A program made the position numbers and the translations under genes. Under the pieces are notes generated by a model. It was not told the origin of the DNA and ran no database searches. It saw only the letters and a list, made by a program, of their open reading frames with translations. 55,050 nt of DNA from Lysobacteraceae bacterium SCN 69-320 (GTDB lineage Bacteria > Pseudomonadota > Gammaproteobacteria > Xanthomonadales > Rhodanobacteraceae): the NCBI GenBank assembly GCA_001725155.1, contig MEFP01000021.1:1-55050 (forward strand), read 5' to 3'. Positions 9,964-18,990 of this stretch are shown piece by piece (the stretch's first letter is position 1; every line of letters begins with the position of its first letter).

Positions 9964-9994
9964 GCGCGGAGAGCCAACCGCGGGCTCTCCGCGC
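9964..9994 (-). terminator. Hairpin at convergent gene ends
   Basis: A perfect 12-bp inverted repeat (9964-9975 with 9983-9994, 7-nt loop) begins 10 nt beyond the stop codon of the minus-strand nuclease gene. There is no T run, so this may stabilise the mRNA end or assist termination rather than act as a classic intrinsic terminator. Confidence 0.6.
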
Positions 9995-10003
9995 CGCCGT
10001 CGA

Positions 10004-13000
10004 TCAATCCACTTGGAACGACTGCAGCGACACCGGCGTTGACGTCGTCGCCGTGGCCGTGCCGTTGCCCGGCTGCGGATCGCCCGTCGTCGCGCTGACG
10101 CTCGCGGTGTTCGCGATCACCGTGACCGGCGCCGACGGATTCACGGTGACCGTGAGGCTGAAGGCCGCCGTGCCGGGCGGCAGGGTCGGGTTGCTGCAGC
10201 TGACCGTGCCGGTGGCGCCGACCGCCGGCGTGCTGCAGCTCCAGCCCGCTGCGGCGCTCAGCGCCGTGAACGTCGTGTTGGCCGGGATCGCATCGGTCAG
10301 ATTCACGCCGGCCGCCACGCTCGGGCCCAGGTTGCTCACGACCAGCGTATAGGTGATCGGCTGGCCGTTGATGACGCTGGTCGCCGAGGCCGTGTTGCTC
10401 AGCGCCAGGTCGGCGGACGTGGTCACATTCGTGGTCGCCGATGCCGAGCCGTTGCCGGGCACGGGATCGCTGGTCGCGGACGACACGTTCACCGTGCCGG
10501 TGATCGTCGCGGCCGTGGCGGCCGGATCGACCGTGACGACCAGCGTGATCGTGGAGCTGCCTGGACCGACGTCCGCGTTCAGGCAGCTGACGGTGCCCGT
10601 GCTGCCGATCGGCGGCGTAGTGCAGAACCAGCCGCCGGCACCCGTCGCGTTCACCGAGGCGAACGTCGTGGATGGCGGAGTCGCGGCGGTCACGAGGACG
10701 TTCGACGCATTGCTCGGGCCCGCGTTGGTGACCGTGATCGTATAGCTCAAGGTCTGGCCGGCGATCACGCTGGCCGGTGCGCTGCTCGTGACACTCACGT
10801 CGGCGCTGGCCGTCAGCGGCGTCGTCGCCGTCGCGGATTCGTTGCCGACGTTCGGATCGCTCGTGGAAGACGACACGGTGGCCGTACTGCTGATCGTCGC
10901 AGCAGTCGTCCCCGGGAAGACATCGACGACCAGGGTGAAGACCGCCGTGGAAGGCGCGAGGCTTGCCGTGGTGCAGTTGACGGTACCGGTCGCACCGACC
11001 GCGGGCGTCGTGCAGGACCAGCCGGCGGGCGAGGTCAGCGAGGCGAACGCCGTGTTTGCCGGAATCGGGTTGCCCAGCGACACGTTCGCGGCATTGCTCG
11101 GCCCGGCGTTGGCGACGGTGACGGTGTACGTGACGGGCTGGCCGCTGACGGCCGTGGCCGGCGCAGCAACGTTCGTCACGCTCAGATCGGCCGATGCGCT
11201 GGCCGTGGTCGTCGCCGTGGCGCTGTTGTTCGCCGCATTGGGATCGCCGCTGGCCGAGGTCGCGCTGACCGTGGCGCTGAGCACCGTGCCCGCAACGACA
11301 TTCGGCGCGACCGCGACGGTCAGCGTGAACACGTCGCTGCCGACGGCGAAGTTGGGCTGGCTGCAGCTGACCGTGCCGCCCGCGCCGACGGCCGGCGTGG
11401 TGCAGGTCCAGCCGGATACGGCCGGCAGCGAAACGAAGCCCAGTCCGGCCGGCAAGGTGAAGTTCCAGCTCGCCGCGGCAGCCGGATCCGGACCGGCGTT
11501 GCCGACGGTGACCGTATAGGTCAGGTTCGCGCCGGCCGTGACCGGATCGGGCGAGTCGGTCACGGTGACGCCGAGATCGGCGATCGCGAACAGGCCGACC
11601 ATCACCGGATCACGGTCGCTCGCGCGATACGGCGAGGCCGGCTGGAACACGACGCGCGGCGGCACCAGCGCGGAACCGTCGGGCTTTTCCTCCGCTGCCG
11701 TTTCGCCGGTATCGGCGATCTCGTCGTTGTAGTCCAGCAGCGACGCTTCGTCGGCGTTGATGTGCCAGGCCGCCGTACCGATGAACTGCGGAAGCAGCGA
11801 GGTCGAGAGCAACGTATGGTCCAGATGGCCGCTCAGGCCGCCGGACACCTGGGAATACGCGTCCGGGCCGCGGAGTATCTGCGGGTCGCTGTAGTTGCCG
11901 ATGCGCAGGACCCCCATCGCATCTTCGCCGGTATAGGCGTTGAAATTGCCGAGCAGCACCACGTCCGGATCGCCGGCGGCCGGCAGCACGGTGCCGTTGA
12001 TCCAGCTCAGCAGGCGCGTGGTCTGCGCCGTGCGCGTTGCGCTGAAGCAGGCCTGGCCGTCGTTGCCGTCGACGTCGCTGCCGCTGGCGCCGCTGCAGTT
12101 CCTGTCGTGCAGGTGATTGACGATCACGGTGAAGCGCTGGCCGAACGCCGAGTTCATCGCGTCGACCACGTCGAAGGTCTGCGCGGTCGGCGGACGGTCG
12201 TACACCGGATCGAGGTCCGACAGCGGCGAACCGACCGGCGAGACCACGCCCGTGCGATAGATCTGCTGCACGCGGACCGCGTCCAGGCCCAGGGTGCCGC
12301 CGGTATTGACGAAGGCATACGGGTGCGCGCCGCCGCAGCGCGTATTGACCGCGCCGAGCAGGTCGGTGATGGTCGCCGTCGGCGTGGTGTTCTCCAGCTC
12401 CGTGAGCCCGACGATGTCGGCGTTGAGCGCGCAGATCACCAGCGCGGTGCGTTCGCGCTGGCGGTTGATTTCGGCGGTGCTGTCGGCGCCGCGGCAATCC
12501 AAGGTGCCGGTCGGTCCGCAGGGGCCGCTCGTCGTGCTGGCCGTCGTGTCGATCGTCGTGAAGTAGTTCTGCAGGCTCACGCCGGCGATCCTGATCGCAC
12601 CGCCGAGGACCGGCGGCGTGGCCGGGCGCGGATTGGCCACGGTGAACGTCACCGGCGAGGCCGCGGTCGGGCGCACGCGCCAGCTCGCCGCACTGATGCC
12701 GTCGGGACTGGCGAAGTCGAGCACGCCGGTCAGGCCGTTGACGACATCGCCGGCACGGAAGAAATCGGTGCCTTGCGTGCCGACCGAGAAGCCGCCGTTG
12801 GCGCGCGGGTGATAGGCCGCCTGGAATCCGTCGGCCGACCCGAGATAGGGCGTATCGGCGTTGTTGTCGTCATCCAGCAGCACGCGGCGGCGTGCCACGG
12901 TGTCCTGATAGATCGGATAGCCGGTCACGTTCGGCGTCGTGAATTCGGTGAACGCTCGCGGCCGGCCGCCTTCGCTGAGCACGAGCTGGCCGTAGCGCCC

Positions 13001-15877
13001 GAGATCGGCCGCATCGCTGACCGTCAAGGTGTCGACGAACGTGACGCGCATGCCTTCGCGCGCCTCGTAGTACATGTCGATGTCGCCGACGACGGGCAGG
13101 TCGATGGTCGCCGGCGTGACCTGGGCCAGATTGTTGCCCGCGTCCGTCACGACGACGGACGGCGCCGTGGTCGCGCTGATCTGGGTCATGCCGGCAGTTT
13201 CCGACACGCTGCCGCTCGCGCGCACGCGCTGGCCTTCGGCCACGGGCGTCGGGCAGCTCGAGCAGAACACGAACACGGCCTCGGAGGTGTTCGGATCCGC
13301 ATCCGCGTCGGCGTCCTCTTCCTGCAGGAAAAAGCCGCGCAGGCGGTTGGCACCCTGGTAGTTGCCGACGACGATGCCTTCGACCGCGACCGTCGCGCCG
13401 GGGATCGGCGTCGCCGCGCCGTTGCCCTGCACGTCGTGGATCCTGGTGATGTCGTCGTTGCGGATCGTACCTAGTCCCTGGCCGTCAGTGACGGTCGCAT
13501 TCGTCGCGTTGGTCACGTTGACGACGAAGGTCTCGTCGCTCTCGGGCGTGGTGTCGCCGTTGACGAGCACCGTGAAGCTGTAGCTGCTGCCGCCGGCCGG
13601 GATGGTCTGCGCGGTCAGCGATTTCGCCGCGTAGTCGCCCGGCGCCGTTGCGGTGCCGTTGGCCGTGGCGATGTCGAACGTGACGCCGCTGGTCGGCGCC
13701 GGTGCGGACAGGCTGACCGTGAACGTGAACGTCGTCGTGCCCGCGTTGCCTTCATCGAGCGCGACGTCGTCGATCGTGAGGTTCGGCGCCGTGTCGTCGT
13801 TGCGAATGGTGCCCAGGCCCTGGCCGTCGGTGACGGTCGCGTTCGTCGCGTTGGTCGCGTTGACGAAGAAGGTCTCGTCGGCTTCCGGATCGGTGTCGCC
13901 GTTGACCAGCACCGTGAAGCTGTAGCTGCTGCTGCCGGCCGGGATGGTCTGCGCGGTCAGCGATTTCGCCGTGTAGTCGGCCGGCGCCGTTGCGGTGCCG
14001 TTGGCCGTGGCGATGTCGAACGTGACGCCGCTGGTCGGTGCCGGTGCGGACAGGCTGACCGTGAACGTGAAGGTCGTCGTGCCCGAATTGCCTTCATCGA
14101 GCGAGACATCGTCGATCGTCAGGTTCGGCGCCGTGTCGTCGTTGACGAGGGTGCCCTGGCCCTGGCCGTCGGTGACGGTCGCGCCGGTCACGTTGGTCAC
14201 GTTGACGAAGAAGGTCTCGTTGGCTTCCGGGTCCGTGTCGCCGTTGGCGAGCACGGTAAAGGTATACGTGCTCGCGCCGGCCGGGATGGTCTGGCCGGCC
14301 AGCGATTTCGCGGTGTAGTCGGCCGGTGCCGTCGCGGTGCTGTCGGCCGTCGCGATGTCGAACGTGACGCCGCCGGCCGGCGCCGGGGCCGACAGAGTGA
14401 CCGTGAAATCGAACACCGTCGTGCCGGCGTTGCCTTCGTTGAGCGAGACGTCGCCGATCGTGAGGTCCGGCGCCGCGTCGTCGTTGACGATGGTGCCCTG
14501 GCCCTGGCCGTCGGTGACGATGGCGTTCGTCACGTTGGTCACGTTGACGAAGAAGGTTTCGTTGGTCTCGAGCACGCCATCGCCGTTGACCAGCACCGTG
14601 AAAGCATAGGTGCTGCTGCCGGCCGGAATGGTCTGGCCGGTCAGCGATTTCGCGGTGTAGTCGGCCGGCGCCGTCGCGGTGTTGTCGGCCGTGGCGATGT
14701 CGAACGTGACGCCGCCGGTCGGTGCCGGGGCCGACAGGCTGACCGTGAACGTGAACGTCGTCGTGCCCGCGTTGCCTTCGTTGAGCGAGACGTTGTTGAT
14801 CGTGAGATTCGGCGCCGCGTCGTCGTTGACGACGGTGCCCTGGCCCTGGCCGTCGGTGACGGTCGCGCCGGTCACGTTGATGACGTTGACGAAGAAGGTT
14901 TCGTTGGTCTCCACCGCGGTGTCGCCATTGACGAGCACGGTGAAGGAATAGGTGCTGCTGCCCGCAGGAATGGTCTGGCTGGTCAGCGATTTCTGCGTGT
15001 AGTCGCCCGGCGCCGTCGCGGTGCCGTCGGCGGTCGCGATATCGAACGTGACGCCGCCCGGGCCGGCCGGTGCCGACAGGCTGACCGTGAACGTGAACGA
15101 GGTCGTGCCGGCATTGCCTTCGTTGAGGGAGACGTCGTTGATGCTGAGATTGACCGGGATCGTGGCGCGCGGCGTCAGCGAGAAATCGTCGACGGCCAGG
15201 CCGTCGTCGGCGCCGCTGGCGTCGACGTCGTTCCAGCGAATCCAGAACGTCGCGCCGTTGGCGATGCTCAGGCTCGGAATCGACGCCGACAGCGCCGTGC
15301 GGTCGGCGGCCGCATTGCCGTTCTTGGCGCCGGCGGTCACGGTATCGGGCGTCACGAAATTCAGCGCGGCGACGTTGGTCCAGGTGCCGGTGACCAGGTC
15401 GGTCGCGTTCGTGCTGTATTCGAAGTTCAGCTGGTCCGTGCGGCTGATGGTGCCCAGGCGCCATTCCTCGCCGGTGTAGGCGATGTCGAGGCTGGTCAGG
15501 GTGGAGCCCGTGTTGTTCGTGTAGCAGGCGCCGAACAGGGGAATCAGGGTGCCGCTGCGCAGGCTGCCGAGTGCGCGCTCGGTCGATCCGGCCGCGCCGT
15601 AGCTGTAGGTGTCGCCGGTCGTCGAGGCGCCGGTGTCGACGGCGTATTGCTCGTTGTCGCGCGCGCCGCCGCCGGACTCGGTCATGAACCAGCCGGTGAT
15701 CGTCAGGTTGTTCGTCGTCGAACCGGCGGTGTTGGACAGGGTGTCGAAGTTCTGCGTCGAGGCCGACCCGATCGTGGTCAGGCTGACGCATTGGGCCAGG
15801 CCCAGCGAGGGCAGGCAGAACAACAGGCTGGCCAGCAGCCACGCGCCGAACCGGCGCGGCAGAGCGGGTGAAAACAT
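10004..15877 (-). CDS. ExeM/NucH-like extracellular endonuclease with Calx-beta and DUF11 repeats
   Basis: A 1957-residue exported protein. The N-terminus has a signal peptide (basic start, Leu-rich core, cleavage near L-A-Q), then a beta-sandwich domain. Five near-identical 114-residue Calx-beta repeats cover about residues 237-810, each with S-L-N-E-G-N-A-G and D-Y-T-x-K-S-L. An OB-like region follows (H-D-V-Q-G-N-G). An endonuclease/exonuclease/phosphatase domain of the ExeM family spans about 1095-1400 (L-T-E-L-E-N, V-N-H-L, G-H-L-D-H, W-H-I-N-A-D-E). Four DUF11 repeats follow, and the chain ends S-L-Q-S-F-Q-V-D. The usual catalytic G-D-x-N reads G-N-F-N, with Asn at about residue 1311, so activity may be reduced. 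The ATG at 15877 has CAGGGGAATC upstream. Likely role: extracellular DNA degradation or matrix turnover. Confidence 0.9.
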   Translation of the reverse strand: MFSPALPRRFGAWLLASLLFCLPSLGLAQCVSLTTIGSASTQNFDTLSNTAGSTTNNLTITGWFMTESGGGARDNEQYAVDTGASTTGDTYSYGAAGSTERALGSLRSGTLIPLFGACYTNNTGSTLTSLDIAYTGEEWRLGTISRTDQLNFEYSTNATDLVTGTWTNVAALNFVTPDTVTAGAKNGNAAADRTALSASIPSLSIANGATFWIRWNDVDASGADDGLAVDDFSLTPRATIPVNLSINDVSLNEGNAGTTSFTFTVSLSAPAGPGGVTFDIATADGTATAPGDYTQKSLTSQTIPAGSSTYSFTVLVNGDTAVETNETFFVNVINVTGATVTDGQGQGTVVNDDAAPNLTINNVSLNEGNAGTTTFTFTVSLSAPAPTGGVTFDIATADNTATAPADYTAKSLTGQTIPAGSSTYAFTVLVNGDGVLETNETFFVNVTNVTNAIVTDGQGQGTIVNDDAAPDLTIGDVSLNEGNAGTTVFDFTVTLSAPAPAGGVTFDIATADSTATAPADYTAKSLAGQTIPAGASTYTFTVLANGDTDPEANETFFVNVTNVTGATVTDGQGQGTLVNDDTAPNLTIDDVSLDEGNSGTTTFTFTVSLSAPAPTSGVTFDIATANGTATAPADYTAKSLTAQTIPAGSSSYSFTVLVNGDTDPEADETFFVNATNATNATVTDGQGLGTIRNDDTAPNLTIDDVALDEGNAGTTTFTFTVSLSAPAPTSGVTFDIATANGTATAPGDYAAKSLTAQTIPAGGSSYSFTVLVNGDTTPESDETFVVNVTNATNATVTDGQGLGTIRNDDITRIHDVQGNGAATPIPGATVAVEGIVVGNYQGANRLRGFFLQEEDADADADPNTSEAVFVFCSSCPTPVAEGQRVRASGSVSETAGMTQISATTAPSVVVTDAGNNLAQVTPATIDLPVVGDIDMYYEAREGMRVTFVDTLTVSDAADLGRYGQLVLSEGGRPRAFTEFTTPNVTGYPIYQDTVARRRVLLDDDNNADTPYLGSADGFQAAYHPRANGGFSVGTQGTDFFRAGDVVNGLTGVLDFASPDGISAASWRVRPTAASPVTFTVANPRPATPPVLGGAIRIAGVSLQNYFTTIDTTASTTSGPCGPTGTLDCRGADSTAEINRQRERTALVICALNADIVGLTELENTTPTATITDLLGAVNTRCGGAHPYAFVNTGGTLGLDAVRVQQIYRTGVVSPVGSPLSDLDPVYDRPPTAQTFDVVDAMNSAFGQRFTVIVNHLHDRNCSGASGSDVDGNDGQACFSATRTAQTTRLLSWINGTVLPAAGDPDVVLLGNFNAYTGEDAMGVLRIGNYSDPQILRGPDAYSQVSGGLSGHLDHTLLSTSLLPQFIGTAAWHINADEASLLDYNDEIADTGETAAEEKPDGSALVPPRVVFQPASPYRASDRDPVMVGLFAIADLGVTVTDSPDPVTAGANLTYTVTVGNAGPDPAAAASWNFTLPAGLGFVSLPAVSGWTCTTPAVGAGGTVSCSQPNFAVGSDVFTLTVAVAPNVVAGTVLSATVSATSASGDPNAANNSATATTTASASADLSVTNVAAPATAVSGQPVTYTVTVANAGPSNAANVSLGNPIPANTAFASLTSPAGWSCTTPAVGATGTVNCTTASLAPSTAVFTLVVDVFPGTTAATISSTATVSSSTSDPNVGNESATATTPLTASADVSVTSSAPASVIAGQTLSYTITVTNAGPSNASNVLVTAATPPSTTFASVNATGAGGWFCTTPPIGSTGTVSCLNADVGPGSSTITLVVTVDPAATAATITGTVNVSSATSDPVPGNGSASATTNVTTSADLALSNTASATSVINGQPITYTLVVSNLGPSVAAGVNLTDAIPANTTFTALSAAAGWSCSTPAVGATGTVSCSNPTLPPGTAAFSLTVTVNPSAPVTVIANTASVSATTGDPQPGNGTATATTSTPVSLQSFQVD
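13451..15160 (-). repeat. Five tandem 342-bp Calx-beta-coding repeats
   Basis: Five copies of a 342-bp unit lie head to tail inside the nuclease gene with an exact period: equivalent antisense positions recur at 13653, 13995, 14337, 14679 and 15021. Copies are very similar at the nucleotide level, which suggests recent duplication or ongoing homogenisation by recombination. Confidence 0.9.
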
Positions 15878-16467
15878 CGACGATTCCCCTGAATGCGTGT
15901 CTGAAACGGTCTGCGGTTGCTCGTCCCCGGAGCGGCGCGCAGGGATCCGGCACTTTAATCCTGCGGAGTTACGCAGGTAATTCAGGCTGGAGCCCGGGTT
16001 GCGAGGCAACGGGTCAAGGATGCCGCGACCGGCGCCGCTGTGCTAGCGAAAAAACGCAGGCGGCCCGGTCATGGCAATCGTTGTCCGAGCGGTTGCCGGG
16101 GGCGCGCCGGTGGTCGCGGCGGCGAGGGGGGCGCAGGCGTGGCTTGCGGGGGCGGTGGATGGCTCCGGTATTGTGGGTGTCCTGATCCAGGGCTGATCCA
16201 GGTGGCTGATTTCGCTGGGACCCGCTTCGGAGAGTGGATGTCCTTTTGCCGGCGGGGAGCCGTCCCGGATTCTGGGTGTCCTGATTCCGCCGGATTCTGG
16301 GTGTCCTGATTCCGCCTCCTGCCGCTGAGGAGTCGCCCCGAATTCTCCGGGTGTCCTGATTCGGCACCCGCCGCGTCGCCCCCGGGCCGGTACCGATCAG
16401 CGTGACCTGAGCGCGGCACTGCGCGCCGGCGGCGGCCGTCCTTCGCTGCGAGGACAGGCAGCGTCGA
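15878..16467. repeat. Gene-free gap with GGGTGTCC repeats
   Basis: No convincing gene lies in these 590 bases. Between 16170 and 16365 there are several copies of a short element around GGGTGTCCTGATT: one at 16170-16188, two adjacent near-identical 25-mers at 16267-16291 and 16292-16316, and one at 16340-16365. The same core, often in reverse, recurs elsewhere in the window. The element is probably REP-like or a decayed mobile-element end. Confidence 0.65.
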
Positions 16468-17184
16468 TCAATCCCGGTGCGCGGCGTTCTTGTCGCGTCC
16501 GGCGCCGAACTTCCGGTCGAGCGAGCCGAACAGCTTCTTGAAGAAGCGCGACAGCTTGCCGCGCTGGGTCTTGCGCAGTTTCTCGTCCTCGCTCGTGAGC
16601 CAGGCGATCTGGATCACGCGGCGCTCGCCCTCGTAGGGCAAATGGCCGTGGAACGAGTTTTCGGCGCGGCGGAACACGACGAAGTTGCCGTACAGCGGCC
16701 TGATCTCCGGCGCGGCCAGGTCCTCGATGTCGTCGATGCGGTTGAGGAAGCGCAGGCAGCCTGCGCTGGTGTCGGGCCAGGACGGGTTGAAGTAGAGCAG
16801 GGCGGTGGCGACCTTCGAGCGGCTGTCGGTATGGATCGTGCCGTGGCGCTTGTTGAGATGGCGGCACAAGGTGATCAGGGTCGGGTAGCGGCCGAGATCG
16901 CCGATGCCCAGGCGCGCGCCGACCGCGCTGGCGACGGCGGGATCGGTCAACTGTCCGATCAGTGCGTTGATGCTGGGGCCGCAGTCCTTTTCCTCGTAGG
17001 GAAAGAAGCCGGCGCTCGAATAGTTCGGGAAATCACGCGCCAGTTCCGCCGCCGCCGCCGCCGGCAGCTGCTCGTGCGCGACGAGAAAATGAAACGGCGT
17101 GTCGCGCACCAGCGTGCCGTCGCGGTCCAGACGGGCCGGATCGAACAGCGCGGACGGAGCCGTGGCGGAAAGCGCGTCGGACAT
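16468..17184 (-). CDS. 2OG-Fe(II) oxygenase family protein
   Basis: A protein of 238 residues with the double-stranded beta-helix iron site of 2-oxoglutarate-dependent oxygenases. The H-x-D pair is in G-T-I-H-T-D-S, the distal His in S-F-H-G-H, and the 2OG-binding Arg just after in G-E-R-R-V-I-Q-I. The spacing H-x-D to distal His is about 60 residues, as usual. The N-terminal region has the F-x-x-E-E-K-D-C-G-P segment seen in small bacterial members. The C-terminus is Lys/Arg-rich. The substrate cannot be told from sequence. It lies 130 bp downstream of the Hsp70-like gene on the same strand and could share its transcript. Confidence 0.85.
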   Translation of the reverse strand: MSDALSATAPSALFDPARLDRDGTLVRDTPFHFLVAHEQLPAAAAAELARDFPNYSSAGFFPYEEKDCGPSINALIGQLTDPAVASAVGARLGIGDLGRYPTLITLCRHLNKRHGTIHTDSRSKVATALLYFNPSWPDTSAGCLRFLNRIDDIEDLAAPEIRPLYGNFVVFRRAENSFHGHLPYEGERRVIQIAWLTSEDEKLRKTQRGKLSRFFKKLFGSLDRKFGAGRDKNAAHRD

Positions 17185-17314
17185 GGGGAGTGCTCGTTCG
17201 GAACCGGTCGAACTCTACCGCCATCGCGATGAAGATGCCTGCGGAAGGTGTCATTCTGCGGATTTCACCGGGGCCGGCCGGCTTTGCTTTCCGTGCCCGC
17301 GCCGCGCGATCCGG

Positions 17315-18775
17315 TTACGCGGCCGCCGCTCCATCCAGCGCTGCCGCGGCGGCAAGTCCCGACACCACGCCCAGCGAAGGATCGCCGATGACGAGCGGCA
17401 CGTCCGGGAACTGCGCGCGGATCGCGTGCTGGATCGCCGGCGCGCGCGACGAACCGCCGGTCAGGAAAATGGATTCGGGCTGCTCGCCGATGTCGCCGCG
17501 GGCGCGTTCGAGCAGGGCGTGCAGGCGGTCGAGGAATTCCGCGTAGGCGGCGTCGAGATGCGTGCGGTCGAGGTCGAGCGCGAGGCCGGACTCGATGAAG
17601 CCGAGGTCGACGCGGCCCTGCGCCTGCGTGCCGAGGTGGATCTTCATGCGTTCGGCCAGCCGGTTCAGCTGCGAGGTCGCGCCGAAGCGCTGCAAGGTGG
17701 TCAGGCGCTGCCGGAACGGTGCCGCGGCATTGCGGTAGTCATGGCTGCGGAACTCCTTCTGCTGCGGCGGACTGTGCACGCTGGCCGCCTCGCGGAAGTG
17801 ATGCACCGGTATGCCCGGATCGCCGCGGCCGAACGTCGGCATGAACGCCTGCAGCGACAGCTCGATGTCGATGTCGGTGCCGCCCTTGGGCAGACCCCAG
17901 CTGCCGAAGATGCGCGGCGCGCGTTCGCTGCCGCCGACCAGGGCATAGGCGACATCGGTGGTGCCGCCGCCGACGTCGACGATCAGGCTGCGTTCCGGCG
18001 TCGCGCGCTGGGTGTGGTAGTGCATCGCCGCGGCGGCCGGCTCTTCCAGGAACGTGACTTCCTCGAAACCGGCGGCGTTCGCCGCTTCGGTCAGCATGTC
18101 CAGCGCCTGCTGCGTGCCTTGCGCTCCGAGCGCGCTCTTGAATTCCACCGGCCGGCCGAGTATCGCCGCACGCACCGGCGTTTCCAGCTGCCGTGTCGCC
18201 GATAGCCGGATGTGCTCCAGCACGTGCGTGGCGATGTGCAGGATGATCTTCTTCGCGTTCGGCAGCAGGTTGTAGCCGAGCATCGACTTCGGCGATTCGA
18301 CGAGATGGCCGTAGCCGTCGCCGATGTACGCCTCGATCGCCTCGTCGCCGAACACGGCGTCGTTGACCTTGACCGCGGCGCCGCGCGCTTCGCGCACGCG
18401 ACGGTCCATCCAGCCGGCGCGCACGCTGCGCAGCGCGGCCGCGCGCAGCTGATCCTCGCTGCGTTGCGCCGGTTCCGAGGCCAGCGCAAGTGCTTCCGCA
18501 CGGCGTTCGGCCGGCAGCGCATTCGCTTCGGCGATACGGCGGCGCCAGGCCTCGACGGCATTGCGCTGTGCCGCGCGCGCCGAACGCACGTGCGCCTCCA
18601 TCTGCGCTTCCAGTTCGTCGGTCAGCACGAAGTCGTTCGGGTCGGGCACCGCGGCCGGAAAGAACACGGCCGTGCGGAACTGCTGCTCGTCGCCGAAGCG
18701 GATTCCGTGCAGGCGGCCGCCGATCGACGCCGCGGCGGCGGAATAGCTGGTTCCGAAGTCGATGCCGATCCGCAT
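17315..18775 (-). CDS. Hsp70-family protein, YegD-like (no substrate-binding domain)
   Basis: A protein of 486 residues that contains an actin/Hsp70 ATPase fold: phosphate-1 loop I-G-I-D-F-G-T-S-Y-S at the N-terminus, phosphate-2 V-D-V-G-G-G-T-T-D near the middle, and adenosine motif L-T-G-G-S-S-R near the C-terminus. The chain stops soon after the ATPase domain, so the peptide-binding and lid domains of DnaK are missing, as in YegD. An inserted helical region between the first strands (about residues 55-130) is Ala/Arg/Glu-rich. I chose the ATG at 18775, since all Hsp70 proteins begin just before this loop; the longer upstream frame has no homology. Its client and partner are not known. Confidence 0.9.
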   Translation of the reverse strand: MRIGIDFGTSYSAAAASIGGRLHGIRFGDEQQFRTAVFFPAAVPDPNDFVLTDELEAQMEAHVRSARAAQRNAVEAWRRRIAEANALPAERRAEALALASEPAQRSEDQLRAAALRSVRAGWMDRRVREARGAAVKVNDAVFGDEAIEAYIGDGYGHLVESPKSMLGYNLLPNAKKIILHIATHVLEHIRLSATRQLETPVRAAILGRPVEFKSALGAQGTQQALDMLTEAANAAGFEEVTFLEEPAAAAMHYHTQRATPERSLIVDVGGGTTDVAYALVGGSERAPRIFGSWGLPKGGTDIDIELSLQAFMPTFGRGDPGIPVHHFREAASVHSPPQQKEFRSHDYRNAAAPFRQRLTTLQRFGATSQLNRLAERMKIHLGTQAQGRVDLGFIESGLALDLDRTHLDAAYAEFLDRLHALLERARGDIGEQPESIFLTGGSSRAPAIQHAIRAQFPDVPLVIGDPSLGVVSGLAAAAALDGAAAA

Positions 18776-18990
18776 TGAGGTATGCACCTGGGTCGCAAGG
18801 GCGCGCGAGTGTAGTGGCGGTCGCGCCGCAAAGCGAGTGTCCGGTGAGCGGCCGTCTCTGAGGAAGTCGGCTTTCCGCGCCGCCCTTGGCGTGCCCGGAC
18901 ACGCCCGGCGCTCGCACCGTGCCGGCTTGTCCACAAAGCGAATTATCGTGCTCTAATGCGGCGAGCCACGCTCGCCGAGGGGACGGGGAC
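18776..18990. promoter_or_regulatory. Divergent promoter region
   Basis: This interval separates the Hsp70-like gene (minus) from the cytochrome gene (plus). A weak plus-strand candidate is TTGTCC (18927-18932) with TCTAAT (18952-18957) at a 19-bp spacing, longer than the preferred 17 bp. The assignment is a guess from local AT-richness. Confidence 0.3.

Noticed and set aside
9777-10352. A plus-strand frame after the methyltransferase
   Set aside because: It runs into the antisense of the nuclease C-terminus and has no protein-like composition.
14094-15953. A 619-codon minus-strand frame overlapping the nuclease gene
   Set aside because: It overlaps the signal peptide and Calx-beta repeats in another frame and is Arg/His/Gln-rich; this is a repeat artefact.
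16014-16419. Small frames in the repeat-filled gap upstream of the oxygenase
   Set aside because: They follow the GGGTGTCC repeat and encode Q-D-T-Q-N-P-like reiterations without a ribosome site.
16468-18775. A proposed operon linking 2OG oxygenase and Hsp70 as a functional system
   Set aside because: They are on one strand with a 130-bp gap, but nothing in sequence shows a shared role; left as possible co-transcription only.
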